Source: Mycoplasmopsis edwardii (GTDB lineage: Bacteria > Bacillota_I > Bacilli_A > Mycoplasmatales > Metamycoplasmataceae). Taken from it: 64,000 nt of DNA. How positions within the stretch are numbered: position 1 is the first letter of the stretch; every line of letters starts with the position of its first letter. Where the stretch lies: the NCBI RefSeq assembly GCF_900476105.1, contig NZ_LS991951.1, positions 768,214 to 832,213 on the forward strand. The letters are read 5' to 3'. Below, in pieces: positions 45,900 to 60,370 of the stretch. A program made the translations under genes and the position numbers. Below the pieces are notes generated by a model. The model made no database searches, had not been told where the DNA came from, and was given only the letters and a program-made list of their open reading frames with translations.

Positions 45900-46703
45900 A
45901 TGGGAAAGAAAAGAAATATGTTTGTCGACGCACATTGCCATGTGTCGACAAGAGCTTATCAAGAACTTCATATTGAAGAAATTGTTTTAGCATCAGAATA
46001 CAATAATATTGAGTTTTTCATTAATAATGGTGGACATCCAGAAGAAAATGTTGAAGTAATTGAGTTAGCTAAAAAATACAATGTTTTTAAGGCTTGTATA
46101 GGAATACATCCTGAAGCAGGTAAAGATGGTGATGATTACAAACAAGTTGAAGAATTATTGTTAAAAAATAAAGACAACATTATTGGGATTGGTGAAATTG
46201 GATTAGATTATTATTATGAAGATGCTCCAACAAGAGAAAATCAAATTGCTAGTTTTGAAAATCAAATAAAACTTGCACAAAAATATGATTTACCAATTGT
46301 AATTCATATTCGTGACAAAGTTGATGAATATCAAGCATACCAAGATGTTTATGATATTTTAAGCAAATACAAAAATATTAAAGTTATGTTACATACATTT
46401 GCTGGAAATGTAGAGTGAGCAAAAAAATTCCTAGAATTCCCTAATTTATTATTTTCATTTAGCGGGGTAGTAACATTTGGCTCATCAAGTGTTACAAGAG
46501 AAGTAATTGAGTTTTTACCATTAGAAAGAATTCTCACAGAAACAGATGCGCCATTTTTAAGAGTTCACCCATACACTGGACAAAAAAACGAACCAAATAC
46601 TGTTTTATATGTTTCTTACTATATTGCGGGTCTAAAAAAAGTAGGACTTGATAAATTTGTAGATAAAATTAACAAAAATTTAAGGAAGTTATTTAATTTA
46701 TAA
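45900..46703 (+). CDS. tatD: TatD-family metal-dependent DNase
   Basis: A 267-residue TIM-barrel hydrolase. MFVDAHCHVST holds the first metal histidines, GIGEIGLDYYYED the Glu, VIHIRDK and MLHTFAGNVEW further ligands, and TETDAPFL the late Asp. TatD enzymes cleave DNA ends and act in repair and DNA degradation. Starts one base after mnmE; its stop overlaps rsmA (TAATG). Confidence 0.93.
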
Positions 46704-47482
46704 TGAGTAAAAAAGAAGTTTTTGCAAAAAAGAAATTTGGTCAAAATTTCTTACATGATAAAAATATAATTAATAAAATAGTTTCATTAATTGATATACA
46801 TAACAAAAATGTTGTTGAAATCGGACCTGGTAGAGGTGCTTTAACAAAAGAAATTGTTAAAAAAGTTAAAAATTTAACTGCATTTGAAATTGACCCAGAT
46901 ATGGTCAAAATTTTAAATGAAGAAATTAAGGATGATAATTTTAAATTACACCTTGAAGACTTTTTAAAAGCAGATTTATCAAATATAAAGGATGCATTAG
47001 TTATAGCTAATATTCCTTATTACATTACTAGTGACATTCTCTTTAAAATCTTTGATCATAGAGATAAATTTAGTCACGCGATTTTAATGGTTCAAAAAGA
47101 AGTTGCAGAAAGAATTGTTGCAAAATATAGAACTGCTGATTATTCAAAACTAACTGTAAGTTGCCAATTCCTTGCAGATACAAAAATAGAGTTTATTGTA
47201 CCTTCTAAATGTTTTATACCTGCACCTAAAATTGATTCAGCAATAATTTCATTAAAGTTCAAAGATAACATCTCAAACGATGAATGAGATAAATATAAAG
47301 ATTTCTTTAAACTATGCTTCAGTAATAGAAGAAAAAAATTATCATTTGCATTAAGAAACAAATATACAAATGAACAAATTAATAAAGCGTACTCCAAAAT
47401 GAATTTAACTGATAACATAAGAATACAAGAGTTAGAAGTTGAAAAAATTATTCATTTATACAAAAATCTAGAAGAAAATTAA
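46703..47482 (+). CDS. rsmA: 16S rRNA dimethyladenosine transferase KsgA
   Basis: A 259-residue enzyme that dimethylates two adjacent adenines in the 3' hairpin of 16S rRNA. SAM motif VVEIGPGRGALTKEI at about residue 36, the catalytic NIPYYITSDIL and the KCFIPAPKIDSAIISL loop are intact. One TGA is read as Trp. Last gene of the mnmE operon; a hairpin follows. Confidence 0.96.
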
Positions 47483-47488
47483 CTTTTT

Positions 47489-47511
47489 GCACACTTAAAC
47501 AGTGTGTTTTT
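47489..47511 (+). terminator. Terminator after rsmA
   Basis: Stem CACAC / GTGTG with a seven-base TTAAACA loop and a T run, just after the rsmA stop. Confidence 0.6.
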
Positions 47512-47532
47512 ATTTTGTTTTATTCCTCAATC

Positions 47533-47565
47533 TACACATAAAACTTTTTAGTTTTTGTGTATAAT
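47533..47565 (+). promoter_or_regulatory. eno promoter with overlapping inverted repeat
   Basis: TATAAT at 47560-47565. Directly upstream an imperfect inverted repeat, ACACATAAAAC / GTTTTTGTGT (one bulge), fills the -35/spacer region (47534-47560). The leader before the AAGGAG site of eno is about 55 bases. Confidence 0.4.
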
Positions 47566-47625
47566 ATGGAAAGTTAGAATATAACTTTTAAATTTATATA
47601 AATTAAAATATATTAAGGAGACTAA

Positions 47626-48987
<1,362 letters not shown>

Positions 48988-48995
48988 TTAATTTT

Positions 48996-49033
48996 TTAAA
49001 AAATATCTGCCACATAGACAGATATTTTTTAAA
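48996..49033 (+). terminator. Strong terminator after eno
   Basis: Stem of about 14 pairs (TTTTTAAAAAATATCTG / CAGATATTTTTTAAAAA) with a nine-base loop. Confidence 0.85.
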
Positions 49034-49062
49034 AAAGCTTTATTGATTAATATTATATTTAA

Positions 49063-49068
49063 TATAAT
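49063..49068 (+). promoter_or_regulatory. -10 box of leaderless cdsA
   Basis: TATAAT eight bases before ATG 49077, no Shine-Dalgarno. Confidence 0.55.
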
Positions 49069-49076
49069 ATTAATAT

Positions 49077-50096
49077 ATGATTAATTTAGACGACAAAAAG
49101 AAACAAATTATTAAGGAAAGAGTAATACCAGCATTAATTATGGCAGTAGTGCTTATTTTTGCTTTATTTATCTTAAGATTTTCATTTTATTGAACATTAG
49201 AATGAGAAAGCAAAGGAGCGCTATTTTGAATTTTAAGAGGGATTTCAATTGCAATAATCTTTGTTCTAAGTTTTTGAATATTTTATGAACTGGCACATGC
49301 ATTTTTACAGCATAAGATACTTTCTTTAATGCAAACATTATTTTTATTATTAACAATAGGATTAGGAACACGTTTTTTCAACAACACATTTTTACTAACA
49401 ACAAACAACACAAATATTTCATTTTTATATTCAGTTATATTTAGTGATTACATTTACATTATTTTATTATTTGCAAACACTGCTGTTTTTTTTGTTTCAA
49501 GAGTCATCTTAATTTGAAAACAAATTAATTGAGCAGCTTTATTAAGAAACACCTTTTATTTTACAGTTTGTGCATTCATTTTATCAAGCACAATTAGAAG
49601 TTTTGTTTTCTTAAACACAGTTCAATCAGGATTAAGTTACATTTTATTATTTATTATTGTTTCAGTAGCTCATGATATAGGTGGATTCTTTGGAGGAATG
49701 AAACTTGGCCACAAATACTTTAAAAATAAATTAGCTCCATTAATTAGTCCTAAAAAGACATATGAAGGAGCAATTATTGGTTTATTAGCATCAATTTTAG
49801 CAAGTTTACTATTTGTTTTAGTTTACTATGGCGCAACTAGATCATGATTCATTACAACTGATTTTATTTCAAAATTAATAGCTAATTCATCAAATACAAT
49901 TTTAATGATCTTGTTTTTAGTGCTTTCACCTTTATTTGCATTAGTCGGTGATTTATTTTTCTCATTAACAAAAAGAATTTTAGATATCAAAGACTTTTCA
50001 AATGTTCTTAAAGGACATGGAGGAATTTTAGACAGAATTGATAGTATTAGTTTTGTATTTGTTCTATTTATAATCTTATCATTAGGAATTAATTAG
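49077..50096 (+). CDS. cdsA: Phosphatidate cytidylyltransferase
   Basis: A 339-residue multi-pass membrane enzyme that makes CDP-diacylglycerol. The signature near the C-terminal third reads AHDIGGFFGGMKLG then LISPKKTYEGAIIG, followed by LVGDLFFSLTKRIL and GHGGILDRIDS, the standard CdsA motifs. Many Trp are TGA-coded, so the gene appears as fragments with the standard code. Ten bases upstream of polC. Confidence 0.94.
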
Positions 50097-50106
50097 AAGG
50101 AGAGTT

Positions 50107-53100
50107 ATGGAGTATAGAGATAATAAGTTTAAAGGGATAGCTAATTATATTAATCTTCCATTTTTCGAATCGATGGATGATGTTTCATTAGTCAATCAAC
50201 ATTTTGATCATGATGAGCAAAAAATTTATGGTACTTTACTTTTTAAAAGGGTTCCAAAAATTGATGAGTTTTTAAAGTTATTACATCATCTTAAAATAAA
50301 GAAAAACGTACCTATTATATTTAGTTATGAAGTTCAAAATTATTATCAAGAGCAAGAAGAATTTAGACATTATATTTTTAGATTTTTAAGTGCATATTCA
50401 AGTAAGTTTGGTGAATTATTAAAATCAATTAACCCTACTTATGATATTATTTATAGTCATCCACAAGAAAAGTGATTAATCAAAATATCAGATGCTAGCA
50501 AACTGAATTTACTGGAAGAAGCTGTAGATTTTTTAAATAAAAGTTTTTATAATTATGGTTTAAATAGAGTTAAAGTTGCTTCGTCATTCACAAATCTTGA
50601 CACTATGGTTGAAAACAAAAAAGAAAATATTACTGAAATTTTCGATCATCTTCGTAAAGAAAATAAAAAGAAAGAACAATTATTTGAATTTACTCCACAA
50701 CAAAACAAAGCATACAGAAAGTCAAAATCTAATTCTTATACAAATATAGAAATTCAAGAATTAAAAAAGAATGAAGATATAGAAAACTTTCCAGTTACTT
50801 TCAAAGGTTTAATTTACAAAAATGAATTAATTGAAAGACCAAATGTCATAATACACAAATACTGAATTACAAACAAAAAAGATGCTGTTCCTGCAGTTCA
50901 ATATGTTTTTAAAGACAATAAACAAGAATTAATAAAAGTAGGTGAATGAGTTATTATCGAAGGTTTATTCAACCCAAGTGGACAAAAAAACTATTCAAAT
51001 GAGAAAACAGTAAAAATTGACAAAATTATTAAAACAATTGTAGATACAATTGTAAGAGAAGATAATGCCAAAGTTAAGAGAGTTGAATTAAATTCAAAAA
51101 GTGTTATGAATGCAATGGATGGTCTTCTTGAAGCGTCAGATATTGTTAATATTGCTAAAAAATTTGGTCACTCATCAGTTGCTATTTTAGATTCTACAAG
51201 TGCTCAATCATTTCCAAAATTCTACACATCAGCTAAAGATGCAGGTATTAAACCAATTTACGGTGTTTCATTTGATGTGATAAATAGAAATAACATGGCT
51301 TTCTTAAATGAATTTGAGAATCAAAAACTATTAGAAAGTACATATGTTATTTTCGATATTGAAACAACACATCTTTCACCTAAACTTGGTGAATTAATTG
51401 AGTTTGGTGCAACTATTATTGAAAACAATGAAATAAAAGATAAAATTCAGTTTTTTGTTAAAGCGAAAAAACCACTAAGTGATTTTACAATAGAACTTAC
51501 CAAAATTACAGATCAAATTCTTGAAGCTGAGGGTATAGAATTAGATGAAGCATTAAACAAAATTTATAATATATTAAATAATAAAGTCGCAGTTGCTCAT
51601 AATGCGAACTTCGATATGAACTTCGTCGTGCAAAAGTTTTTAGAAAACGGACTTACGCCTCCAAAAACTGTATATATGGACTCTTTAGTAGTTTCCAAAT
51701 TAGTTTCACCTGAATCTAAAAAACATAAACTTGGTGATTTCTGTAAGGCAATGAATGTTGATTATGATACAAATATTGCTCACCGTGCCGATTATGATGC
51801 TGAAGTTTTAGCTAGAGCAATGTTAAAAGCATTTGAAATTTTTATTTCAAATAATGTTACAGATTTTAATGAACTTTATAATTATTTACCTAGCGGAAAT
51901 GAATTTTTCAAAAAAGTAAACACATATAATAACCAAATTAGTATTATCGCACTAAACCAAGCTGGTTTAAAAGAATTATTCAAACTAGTTTCACTAGCAT
52001 CAGTTGAAAGACAATTCAATGGTCCAAAATTATTCTGAGATGATATCCCAAAAAGTAACAACCTTTTAATGGGTTCTGGGGGATTAAAGGGTGAATTAAT
52101 TGATGCATTACTTTATTCATCAGATCAAAAAATAAACAACTTAATTAAAAAGTTTGATTATATTGAAATACCGCATCCAGAAACATTTATACACAAAACT
52201 TCAACTGGTGATTATACTGACGAAGATATTAAAAAGTTATTAAAAGAATTAATTTTAAAAGCAAAAGAAATGAACAAAAAAGTAGTAGCCATTGGTGATG
52301 TTCGTTTCGAAAACGAAGATGACAAACTATACTACAAAAGTTTAGTTTATGCAAAAGGTATTGGTGGTACATCTCACTTTGCTTTTGATTACAAAAAAGC
52401 TAGCCAACTAAAAATTCCTAATTTAAGTTTTTTAACAACTGAAGAGATGATAAGTAAATTTAGTTTCCTTGGAAATATAGATTTAATCAACGAAATTGTT
52501 ATAGAGAATACTCGCTATATAGATTCATTAGTTTCTAGTGATATTAAGGTATTTAAAGAAGGATTATTTACACCTGAATTTGATAATTCAGCAATTAAAT
52601 TACCAGAACTTGTTTATAAAACAGCGCGTGAAATATATGGTGAAAACTTGCCAAAAGTTATTGAAGAAAGAATCGAAAAAGAATTACAACCAATTTTAAA
52701 ACATGGTTTCCATGTAATTTATTGAATTTCACATATTCTAGTTAAAAAAGCAAACGATAATGGATATCATGTTGGTAGTCGTGGTTCTGTTGGTTCATCC
52801 ATTGTTGCTACATTTTCTGGTATCACAGAAATCAATCCTCTTAACCCACATTATATTTGTCCAAATTGTAAATATTTTGAGTTAGTTGAAAATCCACCAA
52901 CATCATCAGGGTTTGACTTAGATGATAAAAATTGCCCAAGTTGTGGCACTATGCTTAAAAAAGATGGACACTCAATTCCGTTTGAAACATTCTTAGGGTT
53001 CAACGCAGATAAAGTTCCTGATATTGATTTAAACTTCCCGGGTGAATTTCAAGCTAATATACATGCTGAAGTAAGAAGGCTTTTCGGTGAAAAAAGAACC

Positions 53101-54447
53101 TTTAGAGCTGGGACGATTTCTGCTATTCAAGAAAAAACAGCATATGGTTATATTAAAGCTTCAAATGAAGATTATCATTGAAACTATTCATCTTCATTTA
53201 TTGATTATTTATCAACAAAAATGACTGGAATTAAGAGAACAACAGGTCAACACCCAGGAGGTATTATTGTATTACCAGAGGGGTTAGATATTGAAGACTT
53301 TACTCCAATTAACATTCCTGCAGATAATGAAGAAAGTGAATGAAATACTACACACTTCGATTACAAAGTTATTCATGACAACCTTTTAAAACTAGACTTA
53401 TTAGGACACGTTGACCCAACAGCTATTAAAATGCTTGAAAGGCTAACTGGATTAGATGTTAAGAAAGATGTTCCTGCAAAAGATCCTGATGTAATTTCAT
53501 TATTTAGTAGTACAAAAGCATTAAAAATTTCGCCAGAAGATATTGGTGGCGAGACAACTGGTGCATATGGATTGCCAGAATTTGGTACTGACTTTGTTAG
53601 AAGGATGCTTGTAGTTGGTAAACCACAAAGTTTTGCAGACTTGATTGCAATGTCTGGTCTTTCTCATGGTGAAAATGTATGAAGTAACAATGCTGAATTA
53701 CTTGTTATTAATGAAAATAAGAAGTTATCAGAATTAATTTCTTGTCGTGATGATATCATGAACTTCCTGATACAATACAAACTAAAAAATCTTGATGCAT
53801 TTAACATAATGGAAAAAGTGCGTAAAGGTAAAGGTTTAACTGAAGGTGAAGAAAAATTATTAAGAGAACATAAAGTTCCTGAATGAGCTATTAATAGTAT
53901 GAAACTAATTAAATATATGTTTCCTAGAGCTCATGCCGCAGCCTATGTTTTAATGGCTTGAAGAATCGCTTGATTTAAACTTTATAAACCACTTGAATAC
54001 TATGCAACATTCTTTACTACAAGGTTAAGTGAATTTGATATTGACATACTTATTACAAAACGTGATGTTAATTCAAAAATCCATGAAATAAAAACAAATG
54101 AAAAACCTAAAAAAGAAACAGAAAAAAAATTACTTGCTACTTTAGAGATTGCAAGAGAATTATATGCAAGAGGATTTGCTATAAAAACAATTAATTTAGA
54201 AAAATCATTAGAATCTGAATGGGTAATTGACTATGAACAAAAATCATTAATTGCACCATTTACAGCAATTAAGGGACTAGGTGAATCAGTTGCTAAAAAG
54301 ATTGTTCAATCTAGAAATGAAACACCATTTAAAACAAAAGAAGATTTCAAAAAACGTAGCGGAATTAACAATACACTATATAATGAAGTACTTCGTCTAG
54401 GTGTTTTAGAAGAATTAGATGATAGAGATCAAATGACACTATTTTAA
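50107..54447 (+). CDS. polC: DNA polymerase III alpha subunit, PolC type
   Basis: A 1446-residue replicative polymerase with built-in proofreading. N-terminal and OB regions (1-325), a PHP region split by the exonuclease, a 3'-5' exonuclease (FDIETT at 416, AHNANFD at 497, HRADYDAEV at 559: ExoI, II and III), the polymerase core (GSRGSVGSS, a CPNC...CPSC zinc knuckle, PDIDLNFPG with Asp972 and Asp974, TTGQHPGG), and a C-terminal helix-hairpin-helix ([17 protein letters not shown]). The PHP metal sites are lost: HLHT becomes NSKS at 329, TDH becomes LDS at 361, GDVHY becomes GDVRF at 730. Starts 10 bases after cdsA. Confidence 0.97.
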
Positions 54448-54452
54448 TTACA

Positions 54453-54480
54453 AAAAGTAAACGCAAGTTTATTTTTTTGT
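54453..54480 (+). terminator. Weak terminator after polC
   Basis: Short stem AAGTAAAC / GTTTATTT with a T run shortly after the polC stop. Confidence 0.35.
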
Positions 54481-54504
54481 TCTTTTTTAGTTTTTTAAAA
54501 AGAA

Positions 54505-54510
54505 TATAAT
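54505..54510 (+). promoter_or_regulatory. -10 box of the 192-residue lipoprotein gene
   Basis: TATAAT about 24 bases before ATG 54534, with a weak AGGAG ribosome site between. Confidence 0.5.
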
Positions 54511-54533
54511 ATTTATAGATATAGGAGACAAAT

Positions 54534-55112
54534 ATGAAATACTTAAAAACATTATTTTTAACCACAGGTTTAACCTTAACTACAGCTACATTAATGATTT
54601 CTTGTACTAAGCAACCAGAAGATAAAAAAGTAGCAGAGAAAAAAGAAGAACCAAAACCAACAACCAATGATAGTTCATCTTCAAGTTCTCAAACATCACC
54701 TTCAAACGAATCAACAAACCCATCACCTTCAAATTCAGGGGAGTCATCAACTACAAAACCTTCAAACAATTCAAGTGCACAAAATAATGAATCAAACAAA
54801 TTAGAAATTTTAGCAACTGCTTCAAATTTTACAATCACACCAGACGCAACTCTTGGTAGACTTTCATTTGATATTATCTTAAACAGAACTTTAGAAAATA
54901 TCTATGATGATACTGAGTACAAAATTGTAATTAATGGTAAAGAATATGAAATTCAAGGTATTCAAAATAACCATGGTTCAAACCAATATTCATGAGATTT
55001 AGATAACCTTGTAAAAGGAACATACAAAGTTCAATACATTAAAAACAAAGCAAACAAAGTTATTTATGCAAATAATGAAAATAATGAAGAAGGCAAAACA
55101 GTTCAACTTTAA
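54534..55112 (+). CDS. Small surface lipoprotein
   Basis: A 192-residue protein with signal peptide (KYLKTLFLTTGLTLTTATL) and lipobox LMISC near residue 24, then a Ser/Asn/Pro/Thr/Glu-rich low-complexity linker of about 60 residues, then a compact C-terminal domain (about 85-192, ASNFTITPDATLGRLSFDII and onward) with beta-strand periodicity. It resembles the many mycoplasma lipoproteins with a disordered stalk and a small outer domain. I do not recognise the domain. TGA 54993 is read as Trp. A terminator hairpin follows. Confidence 0.85.
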
Positions 55113-55118
55113 TAAAAA

Positions 55119-55150
55119 GTGCTACTTAATATTTAAGTAGCTTTAATTTT
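55119..55150 (+). terminator. Terminator after lipoprotein gene
   Basis: Stem GCTACTTAA / TTAAGTAGC (55121-55129, 55133-55141) followed by a T-rich run. Confidence 0.75.
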
Positions 55151-55224
55151 GTTTTAATATGTTAAAATTTTTATATAAAGTCAATTTATTTCAAATAATA
55201 ATTTACACAAAATAAGGAGAAAAA

Positions 55225-56127
55225 ATGGAAAAAGAAAGATATTTATTCGCAATAGATTTAGATGGAACGACTCTTAGATCAAGTGCTACTGGTGAAGTTC
55301 ATGATCAAACTTTAGCAGCTATTAAAAGAGCTCAAGATGAAGGACACATTGTTTGTATTTTAACAGGTCGTCCATGAAGAAGTACAAAATTCATCTACGA
55401 GACTTTAGGTTTAGATACAGTTGTGTCAAATTATAATGGTGCTCACATTCACCACCCTAAAGATGACGGATTCATTCCATATATTAAATACCTAAACTTA
55501 AATGAAGCATTATACATTCTTGGTGACGAAAAGGTTCAAAAAGAAATTTCAAACATTGCTATTGAAGGACCAGATTGAGTCCAATTACAAAAGAGAGATG
55601 AAGATTTAGAAAAAGTTTTTGGATTCTCAACAACTTCAAAATTAAAAATTGGTTTAGATTTTCATAAATTACCTTTAATGCCAACAGGAATCATTTTTGA
55701 CGTTAAAAAAGATACAGATGTTGAAGATCTTAGATGCTATTTAAAAGCAAGATATGGTGATTTAGCAGAATTCTCATACTGATCAAAAGGTGAAGGTTTA
55801 AGTCCGGTTTTCGACATGACTAATATTACAGCAAACAAAGGTAAAGCTTTAAGTATGCTTATTAGATACTACGATGTTAAAACAAAAAACACAATTGCTT
55901 TAGGTGATGGATTTAACGATGTTCCTATGTTTAAGGTTGCTAACATTTCTGTTGCCATGGGGAATGCAACAAAAGATGTTAAAAGATATGCAACTGTAAG
56001 AATTTCAAAATCAAACAAAGAAGGTGGAGTTGGCTGATACATTAACAAATTCTTAGATAATCCAGAATCAGAAATCGCAAAATCAAACGAGAAAAGAAAG
56101 AAAATCAGACAAGCTGAGGAAGAATAA
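55225..56127 (+). CDS. Cof-type HAD-superfamily hydrolase
   Basis: A 300-residue phosphatase. Motif I FAIDLDGTTLRSS, motif II CILTGRPW, motif IV IALGDGFNDVPMFKVANISV, and a C-terminal basic tail (KSNEKRKKIRQAEEE). Third Cof-type HAD gene in this window. Start ATG 55225 has an AAGGAG site. Stop overlaps rnhC start (TAATG). Confidence 0.93.
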
Positions 56128-56813
56128 TGCTATTTTTAGATAATTTTGATTTTGATTTTAAAAATGAAAATGTTTTAGGAATAGATGAAACAGGAGTAGG
56201 AGATTATTTTACTCCTGTTATTTCATGCGCTGCATTTTTACCAAAAGAAATGATCGAATGAACTAAAGAAATAGGAGTTAAAGACTCAAAATTATTATCA
56301 GATCAAAAAATTAATGAAATCGCAGATCTTTTAATACATAAAGTACCATTTTCTGTTTATACACTAACTCAAAGCGGATATAACAAATTAGTTGATAAGA
56401 AATTCAATGCAAATGAAATTAAATTTTTTATCCATATGCAATCAATATTAAATTTTGAAAAAAAGTATAACTTCCAAAATAAAAAAATATTAATTGATCA
56501 ATATTCAACTACTAATTCAATTAAAAAATATCAAGATAGATTTAGTTTTATAGAAGACTTTTCAAATTTCTATAAAAAAGAAAAAGAAATTTATTTAATG
56601 AAAAAAGCAGAACAGCATTCTCAAGCTGTAGCTTGTGCTTCAATCATTGCTAGAGCAACATTAAATAATTACATGAAAAAGCAAAAAGAAGAATATGATT
56701 TTAACTTCCTTTTAGGAGCAAGTCAAAAAGCTAAAGACCAAGTTAGCGAATTTGAAGCAAAATTCGGAAAAGAAACATTAAGTAAAGTTTCAAAAACTAG
56801 CTTTAAAATATAG
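56127..56813 (+). CDS. rnhC: Ribonuclease HIII-like protein
   Basis: A 228-residue type 2 RNase H. VLGIDETGVGDYFTPVISCA holds the first catalytic Asp-Glu pair with the DETG-type motif of RNase HIII, KDSKLLSDQKINEIA follows, and QAVACASIIARATLNNYM carries the late Ser/Ala-rich motif. RNase HIII usually has an N-terminal TBP-like RNA-binding domain of about 80 residues; this protein starts almost at the catalytic core, so that domain is missing. It removes RNA from RNA-DNA hybrids. Coupled to the HAD gene by TAATG. Confidence 0.88.
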
Positions 56814-56871
56814 TTTTGTTCTTTTTCTTTCCACATTTACTAAAAGAGATATTTAGATAATGGAGGAGAAA

Positions 56872-57879
56872 ATGAAAGAAGATAAAAATTTAGAAACAGA
56901 AAATAAATCAATTATTAAAAGCGCGATTAGTCACATCGAGAAAAAATTCGGAAAAGAATCAATTATGCTATTAGGAGATGTGCCTGATGTAGCTGTTGAG
57001 ACATTTCATAGTGGTAGCTATATATTAGATGATATTTTAGGAATCGGAGGATATCCTAAAGGTAGAATTATTGAGATATATGGACCAGAAAGCTCAGGTA
57101 AAACAACTCTTTCGTTACATGCTATTGCTGAAGTACAAAAAAATGGTGGTATTGCAGCATTTATTGATGCTGAGCATTCAATAGATCCAGTTTTTGCAAG
57201 TAAACTTGGTGTAGATGTCCATACATTAATCTTATCTCAACCAGATTCAGGAGAACAAGCATTAGAGATTGTTGATATTCTTGCTCGTTTAGGAAATATT
57301 GACTTAATTGTTGTTGATAGTGTTGCAGCGTTAGTTCCATTAGCAGAACTTAATGGCGAAATGAATGAACAACAAATTGGTGCACAAGCTAGATTAATGT
57401 CTAAAGCTCTTAGAAAAATAACAGGTAACTTAAATAAAAATAAAACCACAATTATTTTTATTAACCAAATTAGAGAAAAAGTTGGTGTTATTTTCGGAAA
57501 CCTAGAAACAACACCAGGTGGTAGAGCACTTAAATTTTATTCAAGTATAAGAATCGAAGTTAGAAAAGGAAGTCAGATTTCTTTAGATAAGGATGTGTCT
57601 GGTTCTGAAATGAAATTTAAGATTGTTAAAAACAAATTAGCGCCACCATATAAATCCGCACAAACCGATTTATTATTTAATGAAGGTATAGATAAATATA
57701 GTGAGCTTGTAGATATCGGTGTCAACTCAGGTATTCTTGAGAAAAAAGGAGCTTGGTTTAGTTATGAAGGCAACAACATAGCTCAAGGTAAAAAAAATAT
57801 GAGAGACTATATATTAAATAATAAAGAGTTAAAAGAAAAGATTATAAGTACTTTGAACAAACCAAAAATAGAAGATTAA
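56872..57879 (+). CDS. recA: Recombinase RecA
   Basis: A 335-residue recombinase. Walker A YGPESSGKTTLSLH, the EHSIDPVFA and VDSVAALVP segments, and the L2 region with NQIREKVGVIFGNLETTPGG. I chose ATG 56872 because a perfect GGAGGAG ribosome site lies four bases before it; an in-frame ATG at 56860 overlaps that site and has no ribosome site of its own. The C-terminal tail is short. Confidence 0.95.
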   Translation: MKEDKNLETENKSIIKSAISHIEKKFGKESIMLLGDVPDVAVETFHSGSYILDDILGIGGYPKGRIIEIYGPESSGKTTLSLHAIAEVQKNGGIAAFIDAEHSIDPVFASKLGVDVHTLILSQPDSGEQALEIVDILARLGNIDLIVVDSVAALVPLAELNGEMNEQQIGAQARLMSKALRKITGNLNKNKTTIIFINQIREKVGVIFGNLETTPGGRALKFYSSIRIEVRKGSQISLDKDVSGSEMKFKIVKNKLAPPYKSAQTDLLFNEGIDKYSELVDIGVNSGILEKKGAWFSYEGNNIAQGKKNMRDYILNNKELKEKIISTLNKPKIED

Positions 57880-57918
57880 ACATTTTCTATTTTTTATTTA
57901 TGTTATATTATTTATATT

Positions 57919-58758
57919 ATGAGTAACAAAAAAAACAACTACATTAAACTATTATTTATAGGAGATATTTTCGGTTTACCAGGAATAGTGACTTTAGAAA
58001 AAAACCTTAAACAAATTATCAATGATAATCAAATTGATTTTGTTATTGCTCAAGGTGAAAATGTTACTGGTAGAAAAGGATTAAGTGAACTAGATTATTT
58101 AAGATTAAAAAAAGCTGGTGTTAACTTCTTTACAATGGGGAATCATGTTTGAGCCAATGAAGATATTGAAAAGATAATTGAAAACGATGATATTGCAAGA
58201 CCATTCAATATTGAAGAAGGTTATCCAGGGCAAGGTACCAGAGTTGTTGATATTAGAGGATTTAAATTAAGAATAACATCAATGATGGGTATATCATTTA
58301 ATGAATTAAGATATCCATGAGAACAGGCTTATGCTGATTCATTCTTAGAAGCATTTGATATATTATATAGTTCACATGGTAAAACAGATTTCCACTTTAT
58401 TGATTTCCATGGAGAAACAACAAGTGAAAAATATGTCTTTGGTTTACATGTTGATGGTAAAGCAGATGTAGTTGTGGGTACTCATACTCATGTTCAAACA
58501 AATGATGATCATGTTTTACCAAATGGAACTTGTTATATTACTGATGTTGGTATGACAGGGCCTATTAATTCAGCTATTGGAGCAAGGGTTGATGAAGTTA
58601 AAAATAAAATTTTAAAACCAGATTCTAAAGATAGATTTTATATTAGTGGCAACAATACACAAATTAATGCTGTTATTGTCAAATTATATAAAGACGGATT
58701 AAAAACAAATAAAAACACAATTGAAAAGATTAATTTATTTAATTTAAAAATTTATTAA
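57919..58758 (+). CDS. ymdB: YmdB-family metallophosphoesterase
   Basis: A 279-residue calcineurin-like enzyme of the YmdB group (TIGR00282 type): LLFIGDIFGLPGIVTLEKNL, IAQGENVTGRKGLSELDY, TMGNHVW and VVGTHTHVQTNDDHVLPNGT carry metal-ligand Asp, Asn and His. In Bacillus subtilis YmdB is a cyclic-nucleotide phosphodiesterase. TGA codons are read as Trp. No ribosome site; TATATT ends nine bases before ATG 57919. Confidence 0.92.
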
Positions 58759-58764
58759 AAATAT

Positions 58765-58793
58765 TTTTTGTTTTAAAAAATTTGTACTATAAT
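58765..58793 (+). promoter_or_regulatory. Promoter of the 16S-23S rRNA operon
   Basis: TTTTTG (58765-58770) and TATAAT (58788-58793) with a 17-base spacer, about 70 bases upstream of 16S. Confidence 0.55.
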
Positions 58794-58820
58794 TCTATTG
58801 CACATTTTGAGAAAAATGAA

Positions 58821-58854
58821 GTTCTTTGAAAACTAGATATACACAAAACATGAC
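58821..58854 (+). other. 16S leader: boxA-like element and upstream arm of 16S processing stem
   Basis: GTTCTTTGAAAACTA (58821-58835) is repeated before 23S. AAAACTAGATATAC (58829-58842) is the reverse complement of 60473-60486 after 16S, and ACATGAC (58848-58854) of 60447-60453. Confidence 0.7.
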
Positions 58855-58861
58855 AGTCAAT

Positions 58862-60370
<1,509 letters not shown>

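Noticed and set aside
56860..56871. ATG 56860 as recA start
   Set aside because: It overlaps the GGAGGAG site that fits ATG 56872 and has no ribosome site of its own.
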